Shown: positions 32,350 through 41,490, counted from the stretch's first letter. The stretch is DNA of 64,000 bases from Victivallis lenta (GCF_009695545.1 NZ_VUNS01000012.1:62001-126000); one strand, 5' to 3'. The notes: generated from the sequence alone by a model not told the origin. Made by a program: numbers and translations.

Positions 32350-33981
32350 ATGATTATCAAAAAGCTCAACACCATGTTTCACAAGCACAGCCGCTGGCTG
32401 TTCGGCGGATTTACGATTGTGATCATCATTTCGTTCATGGGGTTCCTGACGCCCGGCCAGTTCGGCTGTGACGGCTTCGGTTCGGGCAGCGGCATGACGG
32501 TGGGTACGGCGTTCGGAGAGAAGGTCACCCTCGGGGATCTCGAACAGATCAGGCGCGAAAACGATGTTCTGGCGCGGGCCGGAATGAGCATGGGCCGGGA
32601 TATGGATTACTCCGAGGCGTTCCAGCGCTATTGTCTGGAGGTCGCGGCGCGGCGGCAGGGACTGGCCGTCGGCGATGCGGAGGTGATCGATTTCGTGAAG
32701 AAATTCCCGGTTTTCCAGGAAAACGGACAGTACAGCCCGGCGCGTTACAAGGAGTTCAAGGAAAATCTGGTCCGTGCCGGCGGCAGTGATGAGCTGTTCG
32801 TCGAGGCGCTTCGCGGCGTTCTCCTGTCGGCGAAGCTGCAGAACCAGCTCGGCTATAACCGGGTGGTCACGGACGGCGAGCTTGAGGCGTTCTACCGCCG
32901 CGACAACGTCAAGTACGACGTGAAAACGGCAATTTTCAGCACTGACGCTTACCTGAAGGATGTGAAGAACGATCCGGCCGCGATGAAGGCCTATTTCGAC
33001 GAGCACGCCGGGAACTACCGGATCTCCGGCAAGGTCGCCGCGTTTCTGGTGGAGTTCCCGAATGCGCGCTATCTGAAAGAGGCCGAGGCGAAGGCGACCG
33101 ATGCCGAAGTGAAGAAATTTTTCGATACCCGCCCGCAGCTTTTCGTGAAGCTCGCCAAGGACGGCAAGATGCCGGAGTTCGAGGCCTGCAGAAAGGAGGC
33201 GAAAGCCGAGTTCATCAAGGCCGCCTGCCGCGATCTTGCGATGCGGCATGCGTATGAGTTTGCTGCGGCCGCGTACGATGCGGTCAGCGAAGCCGGCGAC
33301 GGCCGGGCCGAGGTGTTCCGGAAGCTCGCCGCGAAGGAGAAAGCCGAGGTGGTCGATACCGGTCTCGTCGACTTCAATGCGCCGGCAATCGGCAAGATCA
33401 GCTCCCCCGAGCTGTTGCAGAATCTGATCGCCGCGTTCGATAACCACTGGGTGACCAACCCGGTGGCGGCCGGTGAGAGCGTGTTCGTCGGTCTGGCCCG
33501 GGAGCGGATTCCGGAGAAGGCGGCGACGTTCAACGAGGTTTCCGCGCAGGTTGCCGCCGATTACCGCAATGCCGAAGCGACCCGGCTTGCGACTGAGGCG
33601 GCCGCGAAGGCTGAGGAATCGCTCGCCGCGATCGAGGACGGCACTGCCCGTCTGAAGGCGTTCAATGAGCTCAAGGGCTGCACGATCAGGGAGTTTCGTT
33701 TCTCCCCGGCCGGGGAGTTTCCGCCGATGGAGCTTTTTCCGTCCGCCGGCGCCGCGATGCGGCTGAATGTGGACGAGGTGTCGAAGGTGCTTCCGGCCGA
33801 AGGCGGCCCGCAGCTTGCGATCCTGCTGAAGCGCACGCCGGCCGACATGAAGGATTTCGAGTCGAAGAAGGAGCAGCTGCGTTCGAGCCTGGGCAATATG
33901 AAGCGCGAGCTCTCCATCGGTGTTTTCGAAGAGGAGTTCATGACCCAGTGCCAGCTTGATCCCAAACTGGTCCAGCGTTGA
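32350..33981 (+). CDS. PpiD/SurA-N-like membrane-anchored chaperone
   Basis: 543-residue protein. One membrane helix (LFGGFTIVIIISFMGFL, about residues 17-34) anchors a periplasmic part that starts like the SurA/PpiD N-terminal chaperone domain (VGTAFGEKVTLGDLEQIRRE, EVIDFVKKFPVFQENGQYSP, ARYKEFKENLVRAGGS). A recognisable parvulin catalytic domain with its usual motifs is not evident; the C-terminal half is helical and Ala/Lys/Glu-rich. It probably assists folding of exported proteins, without clear isomerase activity. The start at 32350 is taken because AGAGAAGGA lies 11 bases upstream. It follows cdaR by 39 bases. Confidence 0.65.
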   Translation: MIIKKLNTMFHKHSRWLFGGFTIVIIISFMGFLTPGQFGCDGFGSGSGMTVGTAFGEKVTLGDLEQIRRENDVLARAGMSMGRDMDYSEAFQRYCLEVAARRQGLAVGDAEVIDFVKKFPVFQENGQYSPARYKEFKENLVRAGGSDELFVEALRGVLLSAKLQNQLGYNRVVTDGELEAFYRRDNVKYDVKTAIFSTDAYLKDVKNDPAAMKAYFDEHAGNYRISGKVAAFLVEFPNARYLKEAEAKATDAEVKKFFDTRPQLFVKLAKDGKMPEFEACRKEAKAEFIKAACRDLAMRHAYEFAAAAYDAVSEAGDGRAEVFRKLAAKEKAEVVDTGLVDFNAPAIGKISSPELLQNLIAAFDNHWVTNPVAAGESVFVGLARERIPEKAATFNEVSAQVAADYRNAEATRLATEAAAKAEESLAAIEDGTARLKAFNELKGCTIREFRFSPAGEFPPMELFPSAGAAMRLNVDEVSKVLPAEGGPQLAILLKRTPADMKDFESKKEQLRSSLGNMKRELSIGVFEEEFMTQCQLDPKLVQR

Positions 33982-34003
33982 CCGCCGGAGGGTGTGAGAG
34001 GAA

Positions 34004-34834
34004 ATGGCTGACAACACATCGATAGAGGAGCGGTGTCCGGGGACGTGCTGCGAGGGCGGTTTCGCCCTGGGACGTCACATGACGGTTGAGTTTTACGATT
34101 GCGATCCGAAGGCGCTGGCCGATGCGGAGCTGGTCAAGACGGTTTTCCTGCGTGCGGCGGAGAAGTCCGGCGCGACGGTGATCGACGCGAACTTTCACGA
34201 GTTCGAGCCGCAGGGAGTCAGCGGGGTCGTGGTGATTTCGGAATCGCATTTCGCGGTTCACGCCTGGCCGGAGCACGATTACGCCGCGGTGGATCTGTTC
34301 ACCTGCGGCGACAAGGTCGATTTCGAGGTGGCGATCGACGTCATTGCGAAAGGGATCAAATCCGCGCAGTGGATCGTCTCGAGCGTCATGAACCGCGGCA
34401 TCGTCGGGAATAACGGCGTCGAGCGGCTCGTTCCGGTCATCGAGGGGCGGAACTGCCGTTTCTCGCTGTCGTGGGAGGAGCGGTTCCTGTCGAGCCGGGC
34501 GCATGCGCTGTCGGCGTCGATCGACATCTACGAATGCCGGGCGCCGTGGATCGGCAGTTCGGAGGCGCTGCGGAAATTCGCGCTTGATTTTGCGGAGAAG
34601 CTCGGGCTCGAGCCGCGCGGCGAGTGGCGGGTGAACCCGTCCGAGGCCGGATTTTTCGCCTGGGTGCTGCCGTTGAAGGACGGCGGCCTTTCGGGCCGGA
34701 TCGACCTGGCCCGCAAGGCTGCCTACCTCGATCTTTTCGTCGCCGGATTCTTCGATCCGCGCAAGGCGGCGGAGTTCGCAACCTTCGAACTCGGCGGAAA
34801 TTATTACAGGATGCAGCCGCACGTGCGGCAGTAA
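34004..34834 (+). CDS. speD: S-adenosylmethionine decarboxylase, tandem-domain SpeD
   Basis: 276-residue pyruvoyl enzyme for polyamine synthesis. Domain 1 (about 15-150) is a bacterial SpeD: GRHMTVEFYDCD, then VVISESHFAVHAWPEHDYAA, then VDLFTCG. Cleavage is expected between E80 and S81, and H86 and C101 match catalytic positions. Residues about 165-265 resemble a second copy (ALSASIDIYECRAPWIG; AAYLDLFVAGFFDPRKAAEF) that lacks the ESH processing site. Ordinary class 1 SpeD is about 115-140 residues, so this is roughly double. SpeD homologues have also been reported with ornithine or arginine decarboxylase activity, so specificity is not certain. No spermidine synthase is adjacent. Confidence 0.82.
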   Translation: MADNTSIEERCPGTCCEGGFALGRHMTVEFYDCDPKALADAELVKTVFLRAAEKSGATVIDANFHEFEPQGVSGVVVISESHFAVHAWPEHDYAAVDLFTCGDKVDFEVAIDVIAKGIKSAQWIVSSVMNRGIVGNNGVERLVPVIEGRNCRFSLSWEERFLSSRAHALSASIDIYECRAPWIGSSEALRKFALDFAEKLGLEPRGEWRVNPSEAGFFAWVLPLKDGGLSGRIDLARKAAYLDLFVAGFFDPRKAAEFATFELGGNYYRMQPHVRQ

Positions 34835-34876
34835 CGAATACAGTGCGCCGGTGCGGCGCTGAAAGGATACGGATTT

Positions 34877-35977
34877 ATGCCATTTGAACGCGGTAGTGTG
34901 ACTTTTTCAATGTTTGAACTCAGCGGGGAGCTGCCGGAGGATCTGCTCGGGCTGTTCGCCGCGAAAAAGGCCGGTCCGCTCGATTCGGTCGATTCGGAGC
35001 CGCAGTTCGGCTGGGTGACCGGTCATCACCTGCTCGATACGACGATCGACGAAGCGTCGGCGCAGCTCGGCGGCTGCTACTTCCTGACGCTGCGCCAGGC
35101 GGTCCGCAAGATGCCGGGGGCGCTGCTGAACGCGATCTGCAAGCGCGAGGAACAGGCCTACATGAGGGCCAACGAGCTCGAATATGTGTCGGCCAAGATG
35201 AAGAAGCAGATCCGTGAGGAGGCGCTTGAGAAGCATATCCAGAAGATGCCGCCGGCGCTTTCCGGGATTCCGATGGTGCTCGATCCGAATGAGAAACTGC
35301 TTTTCGTCGGCGCCACGAGCCGGACCCAGATCGATCTTTTCATCGACAACTTTTTTCAGGCGACGAAGCTCGAGCCTCTGCAACTGACGCCGGGGCTCAT
35401 GCTGGAACGGGCGTTCCAGATCACCGAGGCGACTTTCCCCGTACTGAATATCGCGAATTTGCCCGGGAGCGGCGCGGAGCCGGCGATCGGCCGCGATTTC
35501 CTGATGTGGCTCTGGTTTTACAGCGAGACGATCGGCAAGCTCCAGCATCCGCAGTACGGCGAATTCGACATCCTGATCGAAGGACCGCTGACCTTTGCGG
35601 ACGAGGGCGAGGCGAAGGGCGCCGGCGAAACCACGGTCAAGAAGGGCGACTCCCCGCTTCGCAGCGCCGAGGCGAAGGCCGCGGTTGCGGTCGGCAAGAA
35701 GCTCAAGAAGGCGAAGCTGAGCCTGACCCGCGAGAAGCAGGTCTGGAGCGGCACCTTTGATGCGGACCAGTTCGCGTTCGGCTCGTTCAAGCTGCCGGAA
35801 GGCGATGCGCTGACCAACGAGGATGAGATCTTTGCCGAGCGCGTGCAGAACCTCATTGTGTTCCGCGAAGCGATGACGCTCTATTTCAGGAAGTTCGCCG
35901 AGACCATGATGGGGCTCGAATTCCCGAAGTTTGAAAATGAAATCCGTGAATGGGCGAAGAACCGTGATGCCATCTGA
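34877..35977 (+). CDS. RdgC-like protein (putative recombination-associated)
   Basis: 366-residue soluble protein that resembles the RdgC family in layout: an N-terminal beta-rich part (RGSVTFSMFELSGELPEDLL), a charged helix (VSAKMKKQIREEALEKHIQK) followed by a segment like the RdgC core (LDPNEKLLFVGATSRTQIDL), and a C-terminal helical part. RdgC binds DNA as a ring and restrains RecA in Proteobacteria. The match is by pattern only and moderate. AAAGGA lies 9 bases before the ATG. It follows speD by 42 bases and overlaps trmB by 11. If not RdgC, it is a conserved protein of unknown function. Confidence 0.5.
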   Translation: MPFERGSVTFSMFELSGELPEDLLGLFAAKKAGPLDSVDSEPQFGWVTGHHLLDTTIDEASAQLGGCYFLTLRQAVRKMPGALLNAICKREEQAYMRANELEYVSAKMKKQIREEALEKHIQKMPPALSGIPMVLDPNEKLLFVGATSRTQIDLFIDNFFQATKLEPLQLTPGLMLERAFQITEATFPVLNIANLPGSGAEPAIGRDFLMWLWFYSETIGKLQHPQYGEFDILIEGPLTFADEGEAKGAGETTVKKGDSPLRSAEAKAAVAVGKKLKKAKLSLTREKQVWSGTFDADQFAFGSFKLPEGDALTNEDEIFAERVQNLIVFREAMTLYFRKFAETMMGLEFPKFENEIREWAKNRDAI

Positions 35978-36608
35978 CCGGATCGGAAACCACCCCGAAG
36001 ATGCGGAGATCCGCTTTTTCACCGGAACCTGGGAGCTGTATCCGGCGGAGGAGCTCGCCGCCGCGGCGGTTGTCGAACTCGACCTCGGCTGCGGAGTCGG
36101 CTCCTACACGGCCGAACTTGCGAAGCGTTATCCGGAGCGGAAGATCCTGGCGGCCGACGTCATGGTCGGGCGGCTGCGCAAGCTTGTGAAGCGCTGCCGC
36201 CGCATGGGAATCGGAAACATGACCATATTGCGGACCGAGGCGCGCCATCTGGTTGCTTTCATGCTGCCGGATGAATCGGTCGACCGGCTGCATCTGCTCT
36301 GCCCGGACCCGTGGCCGAAGGGGCGGCACAGCGGCCACCGGCTGCTGACCAGCGATTTTGTTTCGCAGTTGCATAGGGTGTTGAAAAAGGACGGGATTTT
36401 TCACTTTTCGAGCGATGACGAACCGTATTACACGGCCGTGCGCGGCGTCCTGGCCTCTTCGGGGCTTTTCGTCGAAGCGCCGGAGGCGATCGCCGACCTG
36501 GCCGGAATCCGGAGCGATTTCGAGCAGCGATGGAATGACGAAGGCAAGCCGGTGCATCATATCGCCTGCCGGCGCATTCCGCGCCTGGCGCACACGATCG
36601 GCCATTGA
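35967..36608 (+). CDS. trmB: tRNA (guanine-N7-)-methyltransferase
   Basis: 213-residue SAM-dependent enzyme that forms m7G46 in tRNA variable loops. The SAM site is VVELDLGCGVGSYTAELAKR. The family signature is LHLLCPDPWPKGRHSGHRLL, followed by FVSQLHRVLKKDGIFHFSSD. The start at 35967 is chosen because it overlaps the upstream stop by only 11 bases; an ATG at 35931 would add 12 residues and is possible, as neither has a strong ribosome site. It is probably the last gene of the gyrA run, followed by a hairpin at 36613-36641. Confidence 0.9.
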   Translation: MPSDRIGNHPEDAEIRFFTGTWELYPAEELAAAAVVELDLGCGVGSYTAELAKRYPERKILAADVMVGRLRKLVKRCRRMGIGNMTILRTEARHLVAFMLPDESVDRLHLLCPDPWPKGRHSGHRLLTSDFVSQLHRVLKKDGIFHFSSDDEPYYTAVRGVLASSGLFVEAPEAIADLAGIRSDFEQRWNDEGKPVHHIACRRIPRLAHTIGH

Positions 36609-36612
36609 CGGC

Positions 36613-36641
36613 GGCGGGCGGCGAGGAGGCTTTTTCCCGCC
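36613..36641 (+). terminator. Possible terminator after trmB
   Basis: GGCGGG (36613-36618) can pair with CCCGCC (36636-36641) across a 17-base loop, followed by TTTCTT. It lies between the trmB stop and the tyrS promoter. Confidence 0.35.
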
Positions 36642-36659
36642 TTTCTTGCCCCCCGGCTG

Positions 36660-36687
36660 TTGCACTTTGGCGAGAATGGGTTATAGT
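36660..36687 (+). promoter_or_regulatory. Promoter of tyrS
   Basis: TTGCAC (36660-36665), 16-base spacer, TATAGT (36682-36687), 48 bases before the ATG at 36736. Confidence 0.65.
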
Positions 36688-36735
36688 AAAGTCCTTATCC
36701 CCGTCCGGCGTCGGGGCAACGTTTAACGGAAATAG

Positions 36736-38031
36736 ATGGATACGATGAACATTTTTCAGGAACTGAAGGCACGCGGTTTCTGCTACCAGCAGACCGACGA
36801 AGAAGCGATCGAGAAACTTCTGAGCACCGAGCGGGTCAAGTTCTATGTGGGGTTCGATCCGACCGGGAACAGTCTTCATGTCGGCCATCTGCTGCCGGTC
36901 ATGGCCATGCGCCTCATGCAGAAGGCCGGGCATATTCCGATCGTGCTGGTCGGCGGCGCGACCGCCCGTATCGGGGACCCCTCCGGCAAGAAGACTGCGC
37001 GACCGATGATGACGCTCGAAACCATCGCCGAAAATGTCGCCTGTCTGCAGAAGCAGCTTTCGCGTTTCATCAGAACCGAGAACGGTGAAGCGCATTTCGT
37101 GAACAATGCGGACTGGCTCTGCAAGATCGGCTATATCGATATGCTGCGCGAGGTCGGAACCATTTTCAGCGTGAACCGCATGATGGCGCAGGAATCGGTC
37201 AAGTCGCGCCTTGAGGACGGGCTGACCTTCCTCGAATTCAACTACTCGATTCTGCAGGCGTACGACTTCATGGTGCTGAACCGCGATTTCGGCTGCAAGC
37301 TCGAGATGGGCGGCCAGGACCAGTGGGGCAATATGGTTGCGGGGACGGAGCTGATCCGGCGCAAACTCGGCCGGGAGGTTCACTGCATGACCATTCCGCT
37401 GCTGATGGACAGCAACGGCGAGAAGTTCGGCAAGACCGCCGGCGGAAACAACGTCTGGCTCGACGTGAATCGCACGAGCGTGTTCGACTACTACCAGTTC
37501 TGGCGGAATTCCGACGATTCGCAGGTCGAGAAGCTCATGCTTTACTTCAGCCCGCTTCCGGTCGACGAGATCAGGCGGATCTGCGATCCGGCCGGCAACA
37601 TCAACCGCGCGAAGGAGATTCTCGCGTATGAGGCGACCTGCCTCGCCCACGGCGAAGAGGCGGCGCGCGAGGCGTTTGTGACCGCCGGCACCCGCTTCGG
37701 TTTCGCGGACCCCGAATGCAGAGTTCAGACGACGAGCGGCATTGCGAAGGTCGACCGCAGTTCGGTGCAGGCCGAGCTGCCGACCGCGGCGGTGACGGCG
37801 GCGGAGCTCGACGACCCGGCCGGGCTTTCGATCCCGAAGCTTCTGGTGCTGGCGGGACTGTGCAAAACCAACAGCGACGGCCGCCGTCTGATTCAGGGCG
37901 GTGCGGTCAGCATTGACGATGTGAAGGTGACCGATGTGAATGCGAAGATCACGCGGGAGAATTTTGCGGACGGTTCGTTCGTTCTGCGGGCCGGCAAAAA
38001 GAATTTCCGCCGGGTGGTTCTCGAACAGTAA
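36736..38031 (+). CDS. tyrS: Tyrosyl-tRNA synthetase
   Basis: 431-residue class I aminoacyl-tRNA synthetase charging tRNA-Tyr. The HIGH-type motif is SLHVGHLLPV, and tyrosine/ATP site sequences include GGATARIGDPSGKK and LEMGGQDQWGN. The KMSKS counterpart is EKFGKTAGG. A C-terminal S4 RNA-binding domain starts near residue 365 (LSIPKLLVLAGLCKTNSDGR, LIQGGAVSIDD). The upstream region carries its own promoter. ACGGAAATAG precedes the ATG; an internal ATG three codons later is an alternative. Confidence 0.95.
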   Translation: MDTMNIFQELKARGFCYQQTDEEAIEKLLSTERVKFYVGFDPTGNSLHVGHLLPVMAMRLMQKAGHIPIVLVGGATARIGDPSGKKTARPMMTLETIAENVACLQKQLSRFIRTENGEAHFVNNADWLCKIGYIDMLREVGTIFSVNRMMAQESVKSRLEDGLTFLEFNYSILQAYDFMVLNRDFGCKLEMGGQDQWGNMVAGTELIRRKLGREVHCMTIPLLMDSNGEKFGKTAGGNNVWLDVNRTSVFDYYQFWRNSDDSQVEKLMLYFSPLPVDEIRRICDPAGNINRAKEILAYEATCLAHGEEAAREAFVTAGTRFGFADPECRVQTTSGIAKVDRSSVQAELPTAAVTAAELDDPAGLSIPKLLVLAGLCKTNSDGRRLIQGGAVSIDDVKVTDVNAKITRENFADGSFVLRAGKKNFRRVVLEQ

Positions 38032-38117
38032 GGTATGCGGCAGAGAGGCGGCGCCGGCCGGTTTCCCGTTCCCGCCGTTCTCTTTGTCCGGGCTTGAAAC
38101 GGGGAAGGAGTACCGAA

Positions 38118-39143
38118 ATGACGCCGCAGTTTTATATCGCAGCAATGTCGGAGAAGCCGGAAGGCGGAATCTACCGTTACCGGATGCGGGAGAATGCCGT
38201 TCCGGAACAGGTCGGCTTCACGCCGATGCCGGGGGTGAACTATCTGGCTTTTTCGCCGGACCGTAAATTCATGTTTTCGACCTGCATCATCGACGGGCAG
38301 GGCGGCGTCGCGTCGTATGCGGTCGGCGAGGACGGCGCGCTCACGTTTCTGAGCAGCATGGCTTCGGGCGGGAAATCCGCCTGCTACGTCATCACCGATC
38401 CGGCCGGGGAGTTCCTGTACTGCGCGAACTATTCGACCGGGGACTTTTCGGAATTCCGGCTCGACGGGGACGGCCGGATCGTCGAACGGACGCAGCTGGT
38501 CCGCCACGAGGGCCGCGGGCCGAACGTCTCGCGGCAGGAGGGGCCGCACACCCATTTCACGAATATGACGCCGGACGGGAAGTATCTTGTGGTTATCGAC
38601 CTCGGCGTCGATGCGCTGTATGCGTACCGGCTCGACCCCGGTCGGGGAATCGACGCCGCAAACCCGAAGGTGTCGAAAATGACGCCCGGCGACGGGCCGC
38701 GCCATCTGGTCTTCGACCGGTCCGGACGGATCGCCTATCTGGCCAATGAGCTCGGCAACAGCGTGACTTCGCTGACCTATGACGACGGGGTTTTCACGGT
38801 CATCGGCAAGGTCACCACGCTGCCGCGCTTTCAGGAAGGGGCGACGAAGGTCGCCGCCATCCGGCTTTCGCAGGACGAGCGGTTTCTCTTCGTTTCGAAC
38901 CGCGGCTACGATTCGATTGCGGTTTACGAGCTCGACGGAAAGGGCGGCATGAAGCCGTTCGATCTGGTGCTTTCGGGCGGCTCGAGTCCGCGCGACATCA
39001 ACTTCCTGCCCGGCTGCCGGTGGTTCGGCGCGGCGAACGAATTCTCCGATACTGTGTTTTTCTTCGACTGCGACGGCCGCGGCAGGCTGACGCCGAACGG
39101 GTGTGTGCTGCGGCTGCCCCGTCCGCTCCACATCTTCTGGTGA
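38118..39143 (+). CDS. Lactonase-family beta-propeller (6-phosphogluconolactonase-like)
   Basis: 341-residue seven-bladed propeller of the YbhE/Pgl lactonase family, which hydrolyses 6-phosphogluconolactone or other sugar lactones. Repeated blade sequences are VNYLAFSPDRKFMFSTC, GEFLYCANYSTGDFSEFRLD, GPHTHFTNMTPDGKYLVVID, RHLVFDRSGRIAYLANELGN and DERFLFVSNRGYDSIAVYEL. No signal peptide, so cytoplasmic. The ATG at 38118 has AAGGAG 8 bases upstream. It follows tyrS by 86 bases. Which lactone it uses is not shown. Confidence 0.82.
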   Translation: MTPQFYIAAMSEKPEGGIYRYRMRENAVPEQVGFTPMPGVNYLAFSPDRKFMFSTCIIDGQGGVASYAVGEDGALTFLSSMASGGKSACYVITDPAGEFLYCANYSTGDFSEFRLDGDGRIVERTQLVRHEGRGPNVSRQEGPHTHFTNMTPDGKYLVVIDLGVDALYAYRLDPGRGIDAANPKVSKMTPGDGPRHLVFDRSGRIAYLANELGNSVTSLTYDDGVFTVIGKVTTLPRFQEGATKVAAIRLSQDERFLFVSNRGYDSIAVYELDGKGGMKPFDLVLSGGSSPRDINFLPGCRWFGAANEFSDTVFFFDCDGRGRLTPNGCVLRLPRPLHIFW

Positions 39144-39174
39144 AGCGCGGCGACGCGGCACGAACTGTCTGATT

Positions 39175-39205
39175 TCCGCCCGGCCTCTTATCCGTGCCGG
39201 GCGGA
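39175..39205. terminator. Strong hairpin between convergent genes
   Basis: TCCGCCCGGC and GCCGGGCGGA form a perfect 10-base-pair stem around an 11-base loop, in the 158-base gap between the lactonase gene (plus) and the thioesterase gene (minus). No T-run follows on either side, so termination is plausible but not typical. Confidence 0.45.
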
Positions 39206-39301
39206 CAGCGTCAGGCCGGTCCGGCGCCCTGTGCCCGGGGACAGAGGGCGGGTGCCCTTTCCGGTTCCTGCGGCGTGTTCGGTTGATTCGTCGGCAGATT
39301 C

Positions 39302-39703
39302 TTAAAATTTTTCTTCGGTGATGAAGCCGGTTGAGCTGCCGTGGGCGACGATTTTGCCGTCATCATTGAAGACCTCGACGCGGTAGACGCAGGTGCGGCG
39401 GCCGCGGCTGACCTCCGTCGCCTTGGCGCGCAGTTGCCTGCCCACGCCGGGACGGATGAAGTTGATGTTCGAATTCAAACCGACGGTACGGAAGCCGTGC
39501 GAATTGGCCGCCCCGGCAAACGCGAGGTCGGCGAGGGTGAAGATCGAGCCTCCCTGCGCAATGCCGAGGCCGTTCAGGGAATTTTCGGTGATGTCCATCA
39601 CCGCCTCCGCATATCCGAGGCGCAGGACGTCGATCCGCATGCCGTTGTAGCGGCAGAATCGGTCGTCGTTGTTGAGCAGAGCCTTCAGAGCATCCATTTC
39701 CAT
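39302..39703 (-). CDS. PaaI-type hotdog thioesterase
   Basis: 133-residue hotdog-fold acyl-CoA thioesterase. The signature is ENSLNGLGIAQGGSIFTLAD followed by LAFAGAANSHG, then VGLNSNINFIRPGVGRQLRA, typical of the PaaI subfamily. It could hydrolyse phenylacetyl-CoA-like or other aberrant acyl-CoA esters. The ATG at 39703 follows AGGAGGAGG at 7 bases, far better than upstream in-frame codons. Promoter at 39738-39766. It diverges from the Na+-dependent transporter. Confidence 0.85.
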   Translation of the reverse strand: MEMDALKALLNNDDRFCRYNGMRIDVLRLGYAEAVMDITENSLNGLGIAQGGSIFTLADLAFAGAANSHGFRTVGLNSNINFIRPGVGRQLRAKATEVSRGRRTCVYRVEVFNDDGKIVAHGSSTGFITEEKF

Positions 39704-39737
39704 ATCAGAGTCCTCCTCCTGAGTTGACTGTCCGCTT

Positions 39738-39766
39738 ACTATACACCGCGGCGGAACTATCTGCAA
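39738..39766 (-). promoter_or_regulatory. Promoter of the thioesterase gene
   Basis: Minus strand TTGCAG (39761-39766), 17-base spacer, TATAGT (39738-39743), 35 bases before the start. Confidence 0.7.
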
Positions 39767-39784
39767 AAAAGATTCGGAGAAAAT

Positions 39785-39813
39785 TGAAAAGCGCCGCCGC
39801 CGGTGGTATAGTA
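39785..39813 (+). promoter_or_regulatory. Promoter of the Na+-dependent transporter gene
   Basis: TTGAAA (39785-39790), 17-base spacer, TATAGT (39808-39813), 45 bases before the ATG at 39858. Confidence 0.7.
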
Positions 39814-39857
39814 TCGGGATTTTTATTGTTGAACCCATAACTCAGGAAAGCGACGCA

Positions 39858-41441
39858 ATGGATACGGAGACGCGCGAAAGTTGGAGCGGCAAACTCGGTT
39901 TCGTTCTCGCCGCCGCCGGGTCCGCCATCGGACTCGGCAACATCTGGAAGTTTCCGTATATCACGGGCATGAACGGGGGAGGCGCGTTCGTGCTGGTTTA
40001 TCTCGGCTGCATCCTGCTCTTCGGGCTGCCGCTGATGCTCTGTGAGATTGCGATCGGGCGCAAGACCGGGCGCAATCCGTACGGGGCGTTCAAAGCCCTT
40101 CAGGTCAAGCGTTCCCGGATGGCGGACGCCATTGCGGTCCTGCTGCTGCTCGGGTCGCTGTCGCTGGCGGGGGCGGGACATTACGGCTTCGCGGCGGTTC
40201 TCTTCGGCGCCGCGCTGCTTTTCCTGTGGCTCGGTTTCGCGGCGGTCGGGCTGCTGTCGCTCATCACGGCGATGATCATTCTGTCGTATTACGCGGTGGT
40301 CGGCGCCTGGATCGTCGATTACGTCTATCGTTCCTTTTCCGGCGGACTCCATTTCACGCAGGTTTCCGAGGCGGCGGAGGTGTTCCGCAATTACCAGGAT
40401 ACGGAGCCGGGCCGCATCGCTCTTGAACTGGTCATCTTCATGACCATGACTGCCGGCATGATCATCTTCGGCATCCGGAAGGGGATCGAACGCTGCTCGA
40501 AGGTGCTTATGCCGCTTCTGCTCTTCCTGCTGCTTGCCGTGATCGTGCGCGGCGTGACGCTGCCCGGCGCGCGGGAGGGCATCCGCTTCTTCCTGAATCC
40601 GGATTTCTCGAAACTCAGTACGGCGGGTGTCCTGGAAGCGCTCGGCCACGCTTTCTACTCGCTGAGCCTGGCCATGGGCATCACCATCACCTACGGCAGC
40701 TATCTGCGCAAGGATGAGAACATCTTCTCCACGGCGGTCTGGGTCGTCGCGCTCGACACTGCGGCCGCGCTGCTCGGAGGGCTCGCGATTTTTCCGGCCG
40801 TCTTCGCCATGCAGCTCGCACCGGATGCCGGGCCGGGGCTGATTTTCAACGTGCTGCCGGCCACTTTCTACCGGATTCCGGGCGGCATGGGCTGGGTCTG
40901 GGCCGGACTCTTCTTCCTCATGATGACCATTGCGGCACTGACCAGCGCGGCGGCGCTGCTCGAAAGCGGCGTGACTTTCCTGATGGACCAGTTCAAGTTC
41001 CGGCGCGTGCCGACCGTGCTCTGCACCTACGCCGGCATCACGCTGCTCGGGTTCCTGACCTGTTACAGCACGAACCACTGGGACAATCTGCCCGGCGTGG
41101 ACCGGTTCGTCCGGAACGTGTTCAACGTCCGGACCGGCTCCTGGTTCGACCTGCTCGACAAGCTGACCTCCAACTGGATGCTGCCGCTGCTCGGGCTGCT
41201 GACCGTGATTTTCGTCGGCTGGATCTGGGGCGCGCGCAAGGCGGGCCGCGAGCTTCGCGAGGGAACGCACGGGTTTGCGGACGAGAACCTCATCACGCTG
41301 CTCTCCGGTTTCCGCGGCGAGCCGCGGTATATGGACTCCGCCAATTCCGGTCTGACCGTCCTGACGCTCTGGGGGCTCCTCGTCCGTTACGTCGCGCCGG
41401 TCATCATGGCGACCATCTTCATTCAGGTCATCACTGCGTAA
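39858..41441 (+). CDS. Neurotransmitter:sodium symporter-family (NSS/SNF) transporter
   Basis: 527-residue inner-membrane protein with about twelve helices, coupling Na+ to uptake of an amino acid or related amine. The family start is clear: SGKLGFVLAAAGSAIGLGNI followed by WKFPYITGMNGGGAFVLVYL, which includes the unwound TM1 binding site. The region FGLPLMLCEIAIGRKTG also fits LeuT-like bacterial members. Its own promoter is at 39785-39813. The substrate cannot be told from the sequence. Confidence 0.93.
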   Translation: MDTETRESWSGKLGFVLAAAGSAIGLGNIWKFPYITGMNGGGAFVLVYLGCILLFGLPLMLCEIAIGRKTGRNPYGAFKALQVKRSRMADAIAVLLLLGSLSLAGAGHYGFAAVLFGAALLFLWLGFAAVGLLSLITAMIILSYYAVVGAWIVDYVYRSFSGGLHFTQVSEAAEVFRNYQDTEPGRIALELVIFMTMTAGMIIFGIRKGIERCSKVLMPLLLFLLLAVIVRGVTLPGAREGIRFFLNPDFSKLSTAGVLEALGHAFYSLSLAMGITITYGSYLRKDENIFSTAVWVVALDTAAALLGGLAIFPAVFAMQLAPDAGPGLIFNVLPATFYRIPGGMGWVWAGLFFLMMTIAALTSAAALLESGVTFLMDQFKFRRVPTVLCTYAGITLLGFLTCYSTNHWDNLPGVDRFVRNVFNVRTGSWFDLLDKLTSNWMLPLLGLLTVIFVGWIWGARKAGRELREGTHGFADENLITLLSGFRGEPRYMDSANSGLTVLTLWGLLVRYVAPVIMATIFIQVITA

Positions 41442-41490
41442 CGAAGCCGGGCGGCCGGCTGTTCCGCACCGGGGAAGGGCGACAGGTTCT

